A DNA stretch of 40,966 bases from Thermoleophilia bacterium (GCA_014534345.1 JACVRR010000009.1:1-40966); one strand, 5' to 3'. Counted from the stretch's first letter, positions 17,067 to 26,206 are shown. Notes: generated by a model from the sequence alone, not told the origin. Numbers and translations are program-made.

Positions 17067-17774
17067 TCAGGACCAGGCCTGGAGCGGCTTTCGGCCCCGC
17101 ACGAAGATGTTCGCGAGACCCCTATCTCGTCGCCACTCGCGATCGACGAGACGAAGCAGCCGGCACTCGAAGAACGGCCGCCGCCGGAAGATCCACTTGG
17201 CGACGTAGAGGTTGTTGATGTACAGCAATGTCCAGAGGCCGCCCCGTACCTCATGTTGCTCAAGAGCCAGGCCCGCATCCCGCAGGAGCGCGGCAAGAAT
17301 CTCGACTCGGTAGTGCCGATGCCCGATCAACCACCAGGCGGGATCGAGCACCGTCGACACCGTGCTCGCAAATGGTGTCGACAGGTAGAGGACGCCTCCG
17401 GGTCGCAGAACGCGCGCGATCTCGGTCAGCGCAGCAGGCTCGGTGCCTCGCGGCAGGTGCTCGATCACCTCCCACATCACGACGGTGTCGAACGAGCCAT
17501 CGTCGAACGGAAGTGCACGAGCGTCGGCGACGCAGAAGGAGGCGCGCTCGTCGTCGACGTGGCGTTCGGCGGTTGCGAGGTCAGTTCGCGTCGGCTCGAC
17601 CCCGACGATCGACCGACAGTCGAGATCGAGCGCCGCGAGCTCGAACCAGCCGAACCCGCACCCCACATCGAGCACATCACGCTCGGCGACGTCGTCTCGC
17701 GCGACGAATGACAGCGCATACGCGCTTCCGGCGTGCACCTCTCGTGTGGGCCGCTCGTCGAGTCGATTCCGCAT
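17067..17774 (-). CDS. Class I SAM-dependent methyltransferase
   Basis: DVLDVGCGFGWFELAAL, FDTVVMWEVIEHLPRGTEPAALTEIARVLRPGGVLYLSTPF. Confidence 0.85.
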   Translation of the reverse strand: MRNRLDERPTREVHAGSAYALSFVARDDVAERDVLDVGCGFGWFELAALDLDCRSIVGVEPTRTDLATAERHVDDERASFCVADARALPFDDGSFDTVVMWEVIEHLPRGTEPAALTEIARVLRPGGVLYLSTPFASTVSTVLDPAWWLIGHRHYRVEILAALLRDAGLALEQHEVRGGLWTLLYINNLYVAKWIFRRRPFFECRLLRLVDREWRRDRGLANIFVRGRKPLQAWS

Positions 17775-17886
17775 CCGGCGGAGGGCGATGCTAGCCCGAA
17801 CGAACGCGGACGAGCCGCCGGAGCGGCAGGACGGCCGTACCGTCGCCGGCGAGCAGCGCGGAGGGAGGAAGAGTGGCCAGCGACCC

Positions 17887-18609
17887 TCACGCCGTTCCGC
17901 CCGGGATGACCGCCAAGCCGCCTTGCCGACCCGTGACGCCCCCGTCGCGGCGGTGCGAGAAGAACCGCTCCGGCTCGCACGCCGTGCAGCCGCCGATCCG
18001 GTCGACGCGCGCCACGCCCGCCGCGCGCAACGCGCGCTCGACGGCGGCCGGGAGATCGAGCCGGCCGTCGCGGACGAGGCCGAGCCCGAACGCCGCGCGC
18101 ACGGGCCCCGCCACGTCGTCGCGCACCTCGTAGCAGCAAGGACCGATCCCCGGGCCGACGGCAGCCGCGACGAGCCGCCCGGCGAGCGCGGCGCGGCCGG
18201 CCGCGACGACGCCCCCGACCAGGCCACGCCAGCCGACGTGCAGGAGCGCGAGCGCGGGTCGCGCGCCGTCCACCCGTGCGAGCGCGACGGGCAGGCAGTC
18301 GGCCGCAACGACCAGGAGCGCGCGACCGGGCTCGTCCGTCCAGACGCCGTCGGCGGGGACGACGCGTCCGTCGGCGGCGACGACACGCGCGCCGTGGACC
18401 TGGCGCGTCCACGCCACCCGCTCGGGGTGGGCGCCGGCGGCGGCGAACAGCCGCCGGCGGTTCTCCTCCACGCGGTCGCGGTCGTCGTCGGTCAGCAGGC
18501 CGAGGTTGAGCGACGCGTACGGCCCGTCGCTGACCCCGCCCACGCGGGTCGAGAACACGACCTCGTACGGCGCGGGCGCCTCGTCCCAGCGCAGCACCTC
18601 AACCGCCAC
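17887..18609 (-). CDS. pgeF: Purine nucleoside phosphorylase / polyphenol oxidase-family protein (YfiH/PgeF/LACC1)
   Basis: STRVGGVSDGPYASLNLG, TRQVHGARV, AADCLPVAL, ALLHVGWRGLVGGV, VGPGIGPCCYEV, FFSHRRDGGVTGRQGGL. Confidence 0.92.
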   Translation of the reverse strand: MAVEVLRWDEAPAPYEVVFSTRVGGVSDGPYASLNLGLLTDDDRDRVEENRRRLFAAAGAHPERVAWTRQVHGARVVAADGRVVPADGVWTDEPGRALLVVAADCLPVALARVDGARPALALLHVGWRGLVGGVVAAGRAALAGRLVAAAVGPGIGPCCYEVRDDVAGPVRAAFGLGLVRDGRLDLPAAVERALRAAGVARVDRIGGCTACEPERFFSHRRDGGVTGRQGGLAVIPGGTA

Positions 18610-21157
18610 CGATCAGCTCCCGCGCCGCGGCCAGCTCCGACTCGCGGCCGTCGAGCTCGCCGTTCAGCTTCCGCCGGCGGAGCTCGGCGAGGACCTCGCC
18701 CACCCGCGGCGACTCCCCCAGGCCGAGCTCGCGCAGCTCGGCGCCGCCGATCTCCAGCCGCACGTCTCGCAGCCGTCCGAAGTACTCGTGCAGCGGCTCG
18801 AGGTCGGCGAGCGCGAGCGCGTAGAGTGGCGCGTCGGGCGCGTGCGGCTCGGCCAGCGCGGCCACCTCGGCCGGAGACAGGGCGCCGCCGCGCAGCTTCT
18901 CGACGATGCGCGGGCCGAGCGTGACCGCGGCCGCGATCCGCTCCGCGTCGCGCCGCCGCGCCTTGAGCCGCTCGAGCCACGCGTACAGCTCGTCCGGCGG
19001 CAGGCGGCGCGCGAGCGCGGCAAGCCCGAGCCGCCAGGCGGGGACCTCCGGCGCGTACCGCTCCCGCAGCTCGCCCAGGCGCGTGAACAGGGCGGCCGTC
19101 TCCTCGTCGGCCCGCAGGTGGGGGTGGATCGCGCGCTCGACGTGGAGCTCGCCCAGGCGGACGATCGCGCGCGGCGCCGCCTCCTCGGCGAGCAGGGCGA
19201 CCAGCTCGTCCCGCAGGCGCGCCGACGACAGGTCGCCCACCAGGCCCATCTCGATGCAGCCGCGGGCGAGGCGCACCGTCTGCCCGTCCATCGCGAAGCC
19301 GTAGCGGGCCTCGTAGCGGACGGCGCGGAAGATCCGCGTCGGGTCGTCGATGAAGGAGAGGTTGTGCAGGACGCGGACCGTCCCGTCCTCGAGGTCTGGC
19401 CGGCCGCCGAACGGGTCGACCAGCCGCCCGAAGTCCTCCCCGCGCAGGGAGACCGCCATCGCGTTGATCGTGAAGTCGCGCCGGAAGAGGTCCTCGCGGA
19501 TGGTCGCGTGCTCCACCGTCGGCAGCGCCGCGGGCGCGTCGTAGAACTCGGTGCGCGCGGTCACGACGTCGATCCGCTCTCCCCCGCCGTAGATCACCAC
19601 CGCGGTGCCGAACTTCCGGTGCGCGCGGACGCGCCCGTCGAGCGCGCGGGCGACCGCCCGGGCGAGCGCGATCGCGTCCCCCTCGACGGCGATGTCGACG
19701 TCGAAGCTGCGCTCGCCGAGCAGGATGTCCCGCACCGTCCCGCCGACCAGGTACACGCCGTCGAACCCCTCGCTGACCGCGGCAACCGCCTCGAACGCGG
19801 GCGCGAGATGGCCGAGCCGCTGCAGCTCGGCAGCGAGCGAGACCGCGCCCTCCGGCTCCCGCTCCGCGGCCTCGCCGAGCGCCTCCAGGACGTTCGTCGG
19901 CGTGACGACGCCCTCCACCTGCCCGTCCCCGACGACCGCCGCGCGACCGCCCGGCGCACCCGGCAGCAGCCGCTGCAGCTCGGCCAGCGTCGTGTCGGCC
20001 GAGACGGTCACCACGCGGGAGCTCATGATCCCCTTGACCGGCGCGTGCGAGAGGTTGTGGCCGATCGCCTTGTCGAGGTCGTCGCGGCCAACGACGCCGA
20101 CCAGCCGGCCGCCGTCCACCACCAGGATCCCGCCCTGCCCGTGCCGCTGGCAGGTCACCATCGCGTGCGCGACGGTGTCGTCGGGACCCACCGTCCGCGG
20201 CGGCGACGACATCAGCTCCCGCGCGGTCAGCGGGCCGCGCACGGCCGACGGCGCGGCGGCGAGCAGGTGCTCGCGCGCCTCCGCGAGCGGCAGCCGCGCG
20301 ATCGCGGAGGCGGCGTACGGGTGGCCGCCGCCGCCGAGGGCCCCGGCGAGCGCCGCGGCGTCGAGCTCGCGGACGCGGCTGCGCGTGACGCAGAACACGC
20401 GCTCGTCCATCTCGACCAGGAGCGCGAGCGCCCGCGCGTCGGTCAGGTCGACGAGCTTGTGCGCCAGGTTCGAGATGCCGTCCACGTACTCGGGCCACGC
20501 GACGGCCGAGACGAGCAGCTCGACGCCGGCCACGTCGACGGGCTCCGCGGCGGCGAGCAGCGCGTTCAGCAGCTCGCGCTCCTCGTCGGCGAGCGGCATC
20601 CGCAGGAAGCTCGCGAGCGCGTCCTGGCTCGCGCCGTGCCGGAGGCACCATGCGAGCGCCTCGGCGTCGCGCTGTGTCGTCGTCCGGTGCGTCAGCGACC
20701 CGGTGTCCTCGTGGATCCCCAGCGCGAAGGCGGTCGCCTCGACCGGGGTGACGGCGACCTCGCGCTCGGCCAGCACGCCGACGAGCGTCGTCGTCAGCGC
20801 GCCGTCCTCCGAGAGGACGACGTTCTCCGGCGGCGCCCAGTCGGGCAGCTCGCCGTGGTGGTCGAACACGACCTTCTCGACGCCGGGATCGCGCGCCAGC
20901 CGCTCGAGGTCGCCGAGCCGCGAGGCGCTCGTCGTCTCGACGACGATCAGGCGGCACACCGCGTCGAGCTCGAGCCGGGACGGGTCCACGGTCTCGACGT
21001 CCTCCGCGTGCAGGCGCACGAAGTCGCGGACGTTGCGGTTCAGCGACCCGGAGAGGCAGACGACGGCGCCGGGATAGAGCCGGCGGGCCGCGAGCATCGA
21101 GGCGAGGGCGTCGAAGTCGGTGTTGCTGTGCGTGCAGATGACGTCTTCGGCCCGCAT
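18599..21157 (-). CDS. DHH/DHHA1 phosphoesterase - CBS pair - tRNA nucleotidyltransferase/poly(A) polymerase fusion
   Basis: HSNTDFDALASM, VVFDHHGELPDW, GGGGHPYAAS (DHHA1); two CBS repeats; YLVGGTVRDILLGERSFDVDIAVEGDA, RRDFTINAMAV, DDPTRIFRAVRYEARYGF. Confidence 0.92.
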   Translation of the reverse strand: MRAEDVICTHSNTDFDALASMLAARRLYPGAVVCLSGSLNRNVRDFVRLHAEDVETVDPSRLELDAVCRLIVVETTSASRLGDLERLARDPGVEKVVFDHHGELPDWAPPENVVLSEDGALTTTLVGVLAEREVAVTPVEATAFALGIHEDTGSLTHRTTTQRDAEALAWCLRHGASQDALASFLRMPLADEERELLNALLAAAEPVDVAGVELLVSAVAWPEYVDGISNLAHKLVDLTDARALALLVEMDERVFCVTRSRVRELDAAALAGALGGGGHPYAASAIARLPLAEAREHLLAAAPSAVRGPLTARELMSSPPRTVGPDDTVAHAMVTCQRHGQGGILVVDGGRLVGVVGRDDLDKAIGHNLSHAPVKGIMSSRVVTVSADTTLAELQRLLPGAPGGRAAVVGDGQVEGVVTPTNVLEALGEAAEREPEGAVSLAAELQRLGHLAPAFEAVAAVSEGFDGVYLVGGTVRDILLGERSFDVDIAVEGDAIALARAVARALDGRVRAHRKFGTAVVIYGGGERIDVVTARTEFYDAPAALPTVEHATIREDLFRRDFTINAMAVSLRGEDFGRLVDPFGGRPDLEDGTVRVLHNLSFIDDPTRIFRAVRYEARYGFAMDGQTVRLARGCIEMGLVGDLSSARLRDELVALLAEEAAPRAIVRLGELHVERAIHPHLRADEETAALFTRLGELRERYAPEVPAWRLGLAALARRLPPDELYAWLERLKARRRDAERIAAAVTLGPRIVEKLRGGALSPAEVAALAEPHAPDAPLYALALADLEPLHEYFGRLRDVRLEIGGAELRELGLGESPRVGEVLAELRRRKLNGELDGRESELAAARELIGGG

Positions 21158-21164
21158 ACGCGAA

Positions 21165-21947
21165 ATGATGCCGCCCGTGGACGTGCACCCGTTCGTCGCC
21201 CGCGGGTTCGCGGACGTCGCGGAGGCGTACGAGCGCGGCCGGCCCGACTACCCGCCGGACGCGGTCGTGTGGCTCGCCCAGCGGGCGGGCATCGGGCCCG
21301 GCACGACCGTGGTCGACGTCGGCGCGGGCACGGGCAAGCTCACGCGCCACCTCGTCGCCCTGGGCGCGCGCGTCATTGCGGTCGAGCCGCTCGCTCCGAT
21401 GCGCGAGGTTCTGGCGCGTACGGTCCCGGACGCCGACCTGGTGGCCGGTTCGGCGGAGGCGATCCCGCGGCCCGACGCGAGCGCCGACGCCGTCACGGCC
21501 GGCCAGGCGGCGCACTGGTTCCGCGCGGACGAAGCGGCCGGAGAGTTCGCGCGCGTCCTGCGTCGCGGCGGCGGCGTCGGCCTGATCTGGAACGGTCGCG
21601 ACCTGGACGACCCACTGCAGGCGGCGATCGAGGAGCTGATCGCCCCGTCGCGCGAGCGGGCGCCGGTCGACCGCTGGCCCGACTGGCGCGACGGGCTCGC
21701 GCGCGGCCCGTTCTCGCCGCTCGAGGAGGCGCAGTTCGCGCACGTCCACCAGCTCGCGGTCGGCGAGGTCGCCGCGCTCGTCTCGTCCTACAGCTACGTG
21801 GGCGCGCTCCCGGCCCTGGAGCGCGACGCCCTGCTACAGCGCGTGCAAGAGCTCGTTCTCAGTAGTGACAACGTGTCACCTGCGTCAGAAGGCCCACGGG
21901 TCCGGCTGGCGTACCGGACGGACGCGTACGCCTGCCGACGGCGCTGA
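21165..21947 (+). CDS. Class I SAM-dependent methyltransferase
   Basis: VAEAYERGRPDYPPDAV, TTVVDVGAGTGKLTRHLVALGARVIAVEPLAPM, ADAVTAGQAAHWF. Confidence 0.88.
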   Translation: MMPPVDVHPFVARGFADVAEAYERGRPDYPPDAVVWLAQRAGIGPGTTVVDVGAGTGKLTRHLVALGARVIAVEPLAPMREVLARTVPDADLVAGSAEAIPRPDASADAVTAGQAAHWFRADEAAGEFARVLRRGGGVGLIWNGRDLDDPLQAAIEELIAPSRERAPVDRWPDWRDGLARGPFSPLEEAQFAHVHQLAVGEVAALVSSYSYVGALPALERDALLQRVQELVLSSDNVSPASEGPRVRLAYRTDAYACRRR

Positions 21948-22191
21948 CGGAGGCGTCCTTTCCCGCTAACGTGGACGGCCGGAAACCGAGCGCGGCAGGC
22001 GCTAGCCGGCGCAGGCGTGGAGAGCCTCGATGAGCGGTTCATGGCCTGCGCGCGGCCGCCCCGCCGCGCGGGCCTGCGAGATCAAAGGCGTCTTCCACCG
22101 GCGAGGCGTCCCGTGCGCGAAGCCCGGCTTGCCCGGGCGAGAGCGCAAGCGGGCGTCGTTACGTCGCCTGCGTCGAGGGAGGGGGGCTCGT

Positions 22192-22214
22192 GGGGGGAAC
22201 CGCAGGTTCCCCCC
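22192..22214. terminator. Candidate hairpin terminator between convergent genes
   Basis: Perfect 10-bp inverted repeat GGGGGGAACC-GCA-GGTTCCCCCC, 3 nt beyond the stop of 22218-22955; no U tract. Confidence 0.55.
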
Positions 22215-22217
22215 GCG

Positions 22218-22955
22218 CTACTGCCAGTCGACCGACACGACCTCGATCGGCTCGGCGATACCGCGCAGCGTGACGGAGCGCGGCTCGGACACGGGGTACG
22301 GTGACTCGCCCCCGACGGTCGACGCGCTGGCCACGATCTCGCCTCCTTCGGCGAGGCCGGCGATGCGGGCCGCCTCGTGCACACCCTTCCCGCGGAAGTT
22401 TCGGCCGACCTGGGCCGCCTCCGAGGCGTGGATGCCAATGCGCACCTGCGGCGCGAACCCGTGCTGGCGCCGGTGCTCGGCGAGCCGGCGCTGGATCGCG
22501 ACCGCGCACGCCAATGCCGCCTCGGGGCTGTCGAAGCCGACGAAGAACCCGTCGCCGGTGGCCACGACCTCCTCGCCCTGGTTCGCCGCGAACAGCCTGC
22601 GCAGCGTCTCGTCGTGCCAGCGGAGGAGGTCGCCCCACGCGTCGTCGCCGAGCGCGTCGGCGATCGCGGTCGAGCGCACCATGTCGGTGAACATGAAGGT
22701 CTTCAGCACCCGGCGGGCACGTCCGGCCCGGCCGCGCAGCTGCCACGGCAGCAGCTCCTCGACCTCCTCGATCTCGATCGCCGCCGTCGGGCACGACAGC
22801 GCCGCCGCGCGCAGCAGTTCCTCGTCGACGCTCTCGACGTCGACCACGTCGGCCTTCAGCAGGTCGCCCTCCAGCCAGTCGAACGCCGTCGGCGCGATGG
22901 TGATGCAGTTGCCCGCGCCGATGCAGCGGTGCCGGTCGACTCGTGCGCGCAGCAT
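22218..22955 (-). CDS. Ferredoxin domain - class III nucleotidyl cyclase fusion
   Basis: DRHRCIGAGNCITIAPTAFDW...AALSCPTAAIEI (single-cluster ferredoxin), then FMFTDMVRSTAIADALGD...VVATGDGFFVGFDSPEAAL...VHEAARIAGLA (cyclase). Confidence 0.88.
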   Translation of the reverse strand: MLRARVDRHRCIGAGNCITIAPTAFDWLEGDLLKADVVDVESVDEELLRAAALSCPTAAIEIEEVEELLPWQLRGRAGRARRVLKTFMFTDMVRSTAIADALGDDAWGDLLRWHDETLRRLFAANQGEEVVATGDGFFVGFDSPEAALACAVAIQRRLAEHRRQHGFAPQVRIGIHASEAAQVGRNFRGKGVHEAARIAGLAEGGEIVASASTVGGESPYPVSEPRSVTLRGIAEPIEVVSVDWQ

Positions 22956-22969
22956 CCCCGCTCCTCCGC

Positions 22970-25900
22970 CTACCCGTCCCCGCGGCGGAACGCGACCAGC
23001 GCTGCGCCGGCCCGCGAGGAGACGCCGAGCCTCGCATACATCTCGGTCAGCCGCCGCACGACGTCCTGCTCCGCGACGCCGAGCTCGCGCGCGATCTCCG
23101 CGTTCGTCCGGCCCTCGACGACCAGCCACAGCAGCCGGTCCTCCTCGTCGCGCGCGGCGGGACCGCCGCCGTCGCCGTCCGGGGAGCCGGCAGCAGCGGG
23201 CTCGGCGACGCCCGCGAGTGCCGAGAGGCGGCGGCCGACCGGGCCGCGGAACCAGCGGACCCGGATGTCGTCGTCGAGGATCCGCTGCGCGATGATCGCG
23301 CCGATCGTCCGCAGCTCCTCGCGCGTCGAGCGCGACTCCTCGCTGCTGCCGCCGGCCAGCAGCGCTCGCCCGGCGGGGAGCAGCACCTCGAGCATCAGGT
23401 CCTCGCGCCGGCCGGCCGCGAGCTCGCGGAGCGCCCGGCGCGCGGCCTCGGCCGCCGCCGCGGCGTCGCCCCGCGCGAGCGCGATGTCCGCGCGCGCAGC
23501 CTCGGCGTGCGCCGCGTACGGCGGGTGGCCCGGAAGCCGAGCGGCGAGCTCGACCGCCTCGCGGGCCGAGCGCTCGCCGACCGCGAGCAGGTCCTGGTCG
23601 TTCGTCGCGCCGCCGAGCCGGGCGGCCTGCAGCGCGAGCTGTGCGAGCGCCTCGCAGCGCGCCGCCGGCCGGCGCTGCTCGGTCGCGAGCGCGACCGCGC
23701 GCTCGAGATGCCGCCGCAGCCCGTCCCTCTCGCCCTTCGCGGCGCACACCATGCCCCTCGTGGTCTCGAGCTGACGCGCCCGCAGCGCCGTCGGCGCGGC
23801 GGCGGCGACCGCGGCCGCGCAGGCGACCCACTCGTCGGCCGCCTCGACGTCGCCGAGCTCGAGGTGCGTCAGCGCGAGGCCGCACGCGAGCGCGAACTCC
23901 AGCGACCGGTCGCCGAGGACGCGCGCCTTCTCGTACGCCCTCTCGCCGTGGGAGAGGGCGAGATCGGGGACGATCTTCGCGCGCGCGAAGACGTGGACGC
24001 CGTACAGCATCTGCGCCTCCGCGGCCGCGCGTTCGCTGCCGCGGCCGAGCAGCTCGAGCTGCTGCGAGACGCGCCTGATCTCCTCGATCCGCCGACCGGA
24101 GCCGTAGAGGTGGATACCGACGCCGAGGTTGGCGTAGGCGAGCGCGATGATCGTCGAGGTCACGCCGCGCCGATCGCCGACCTCCTCGAACAGCTCGGCG
24201 GCACGCTGGTAGCGGCGGGTCGCGCTCTCCACGAGCGCGAACGCGTCGGCGCCGATAATCTCCTGCGGAGACTCGCCCGCGGCCGCGCGGCGCGCGAACT
24301 CGAGCGGGTCCCCGGACGCGCGCGCGATGATGACCGCGCGAGCCCTCCCGGCGTCGATCACTCCCAGCTCGCGCGTGGCCGCCGCGAGCGCCCCCACGTC
24401 GCCCAGCTCGCCCGCCAGCCGGCACGCGCACCCGAACGCCTCCGCGGCGCCGTCGAGGTCGACCTCGCTTGCGACGGGACTGAACGACTCGCCCAGCGGG
24501 CTCCGAAGCAGCGTCTGCCCGAGCTCGAGGCAGGCGGCCAGCTCGGCCCGCCGGTCGCCGCGCTCTGCGGCCAGCGAGCGGACCCGGCCCGCGAGCTCGC
24601 CGGCCAGCTCGTCCTCGCCCGACAGCCGCCGGGCAGCGGCGCGGCGAAGCAGGACGCCGAGCTCCAGGTGCAGGTCGCCGAGCGCCTCCGCGAGCGCGCC
24701 GAGCTCGGCGAGCCCGTCGAGGCGGTCGGCCGCCCGCCGGAGCATGTCGAGCGCGTCGTCCTGCGCGGTGAGGAGCGCGACCCGGTCCTGCGCCGCCGAG
24801 GCCGCCGGCAGCGCCTGCTCGACCAGCCGGAGCACCTCCTCGGGCGCCCGCGCCGCGAGTGCCGCCCGGGCCGCGAGGATCGAGAAGCGGGCCGCCCGCT
24901 CGGCGTCGCCGGCGGCGAGCGCGTGGTGCGCCAGCAGCGGCAGGCTCTCGGGCAGGGGCTCGCCGTCGCCGCCCAGCATCTCCACGATCGCCGCGTGGAT
25001 CGCGCGGCGGCGCGGCGGCGGGAGCGACGCGGAGGCGAAGTGCCTGATCTGGTCGTGCGTGAAGGTGTAGTCGGCCGGCGAGCCGGGCGCGTGCTCGACC
25101 AGCAGGCCGGCGGCGACCGCCGGGGCGAGCGTCTCGGCGAGCCGGGTCGGCGAGCAGTCCTCGTCGGCGTCCCGCAGCTCGACCTTCACGGCGCGGAGGT
25201 CGCGCAGGCTGAAGCTACGGCCGACGATCGCCGCCTCGGCGAGCGTGCTCCGCGTCTCGGCCGGCACGCGGGCGGCGCGCCGCTGGATCAGCGTCTTGAC
25301 GGCGGAGGGCATCAGCCGCTCCCCGCCGCGCGCGAGCTTCCAGACGCCGTCGATCTGCTGGACGAGGCCGGACTCCCGGTACGAGCGCGCCAGCTCCTCG
25401 AGGATGAACCCGACTCCCTCCGCCTGCGCGTGCATGGTCGCCGCGGTCTGCGGGTCGACCGCCGCGCCGAGCGCCTGCGCGAGCAGCTCGGCGCTCTCGA
25501 GCTGGGTGAAGCGCGCGAGCCGGAGCCGCCTGACGACGCCCATCCGCTCCATGTCGGCGACGAGGTTCGTCGCCTCGGTGACGAGGCTCAGCTCGTGCGG
25601 GCGGCTGGCGAGCACGAGCAGTACGGGCAGCGACGCGTCGCTGCGGACGACGTAGCGGACGAGTCGCACGCTGTCCTCGTCGGCCCACTGCAGGTCGTCG
25701 ACCAGCAGCGCGAGCGGGCGGACGGAGGCGAGCGCGTGCACGGCGAGCGCGGCCAGGTCGAATACCCGCAGCAGCTTCTGGTCGGGGCTCAGCGTGGCGA
25801 GGGCCGGGTCGTCGCGGCCGGAGAGCGCCTCGACGGCGACGCGGAGCGGCTCCTCGGCGTCCGTCCCGGCCGCGAGCTCCGTCGCCGCCGGCGAGGCGAG

Positions 25901-26206
25901 CAGCGCCCGGGCGAGCAGGAACGGCCCGCGGATCTCCTCGTCGGCGGTGACCGCGACGGGCGCGAACCCCTCGCCGGCCGCGAGCTCGGCGGCCGTGAGC
26001 AGCAGCCGGGTCTTGCCGACGCCGGCCTCGCCCTCGAACGTCAGCGCCGCGAGGTGGCCCGCCTTCGCGGCGGCGAGCTCCTGGCGGACGGCGGAGACCT
26101 CCGCGGCGCGCCCGACGAGCGACCCCGCGGCGCGGCGGACGTGGAGCGCGAGCGGCGACAGCGGCGACAGCGCGAGGTCGCGAGCGGGTGCGAGCTGGTC
26201 GGTCAT
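22970..26206 (-). CDS. LAL-type ATPase/TPR regulator with C-terminal LuxR HTH
   Basis: Walker A GEAGVGKTRLL, Walker B LALLVDDLQWADEDS, TPR-rich middle, C-terminal LLWLVVEGRTNAEIARELGVAEQDVVRRLTEMYARLGVSSRAGAA. Confidence 0.88.
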   Translation of the reverse strand: MTDQLAPARDLALSPLSPLALHVRRAAGSLVGRAAEVSAVRQELAAAKAGHLAALTFEGEAGVGKTRLLLTAAELAAGEGFAPVAVTADEEIRGPFLLARALLASPAATELAAGTDAEEPLRVAVEALSGRDDPALATLSPDQKLLRVFDLAALAVHALASVRPLALLVDDLQWADEDSVRLVRYVVRSDASLPVLLVLASRPHELSLVTEATNLVADMERMGVVRRLRLARFTQLESAELLAQALGAAVDPQTAATMHAQAEGVGFILEELARSYRESGLVQQIDGVWKLARGGERLMPSAVKTLIQRRAARVPAETRSTLAEAAIVGRSFSLRDLRAVKVELRDADEDCSPTRLAETLAPAVAAGLLVEHAPGSPADYTFTHDQIRHFASASLPPPRRRAIHAAIVEMLGGDGEPLPESLPLLAHHALAAGDAERAARFSILAARAALAARAPEEVLRLVEQALPAASAAQDRVALLTAQDDALDMLRRAADRLDGLAELGALAEALGDLHLELGVLLRRAAARRLSGEDELAGELAGRVRSLAAERGDRRAELAACLELGQTLLRSPLGESFSPVASEVDLDGAAEAFGCACRLAGELGDVGALAAATRELGVIDAGRARAVIIARASGDPLEFARRAAAGESPQEIIGADAFALVESATRRYQRAAELFEEVGDRRGVTSTIIALAYANLGVGIHLYGSGRRIEEIRRVSQQLELLGRGSERAAAEAQMLYGVHVFARAKIVPDLALSHGERAYEKARVLGDRSLEFALACGLALTHLELGDVEAADEWVACAAAVAAAAPTALRARQLETTRGMVCAAKGERDGLRRHLERAVALATEQRRPAARCEALAQLALQAARLGGATNDQDLLAVGERSAREAVELAARLPGHPPYAAHAEAARADIALARGDAAAAAEAARRALRELAAGRREDLMLEVLLPAGRALLAGGSSEESRSTREELRTIGAIIAQRILDDDIRVRWFRGPVGRRLSALAGVAEPAAAGSPDGDGGGPAARDEEDRLLWLVVEGRTNAEIARELGVAEQDVVRRLTEMYARLGVSSRAGAALVAFRRGDG

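Noticed and set aside
18492-21865. 1085-aa (-) and 1119-aa (+) ORFs over the DHH-CBS-nucleotidyltransferase gene
   Set aside because: Alternative frames of a well-supported gene; low-complexity Arg/Ala-rich translations.
21865-21879. GTGACA-ACG-TGTCAC inverted repeat, CRP-like
   Set aside because: Lies inside the methyltransferase coding region near its 3' end with no downstream start to regulate; likely chance.
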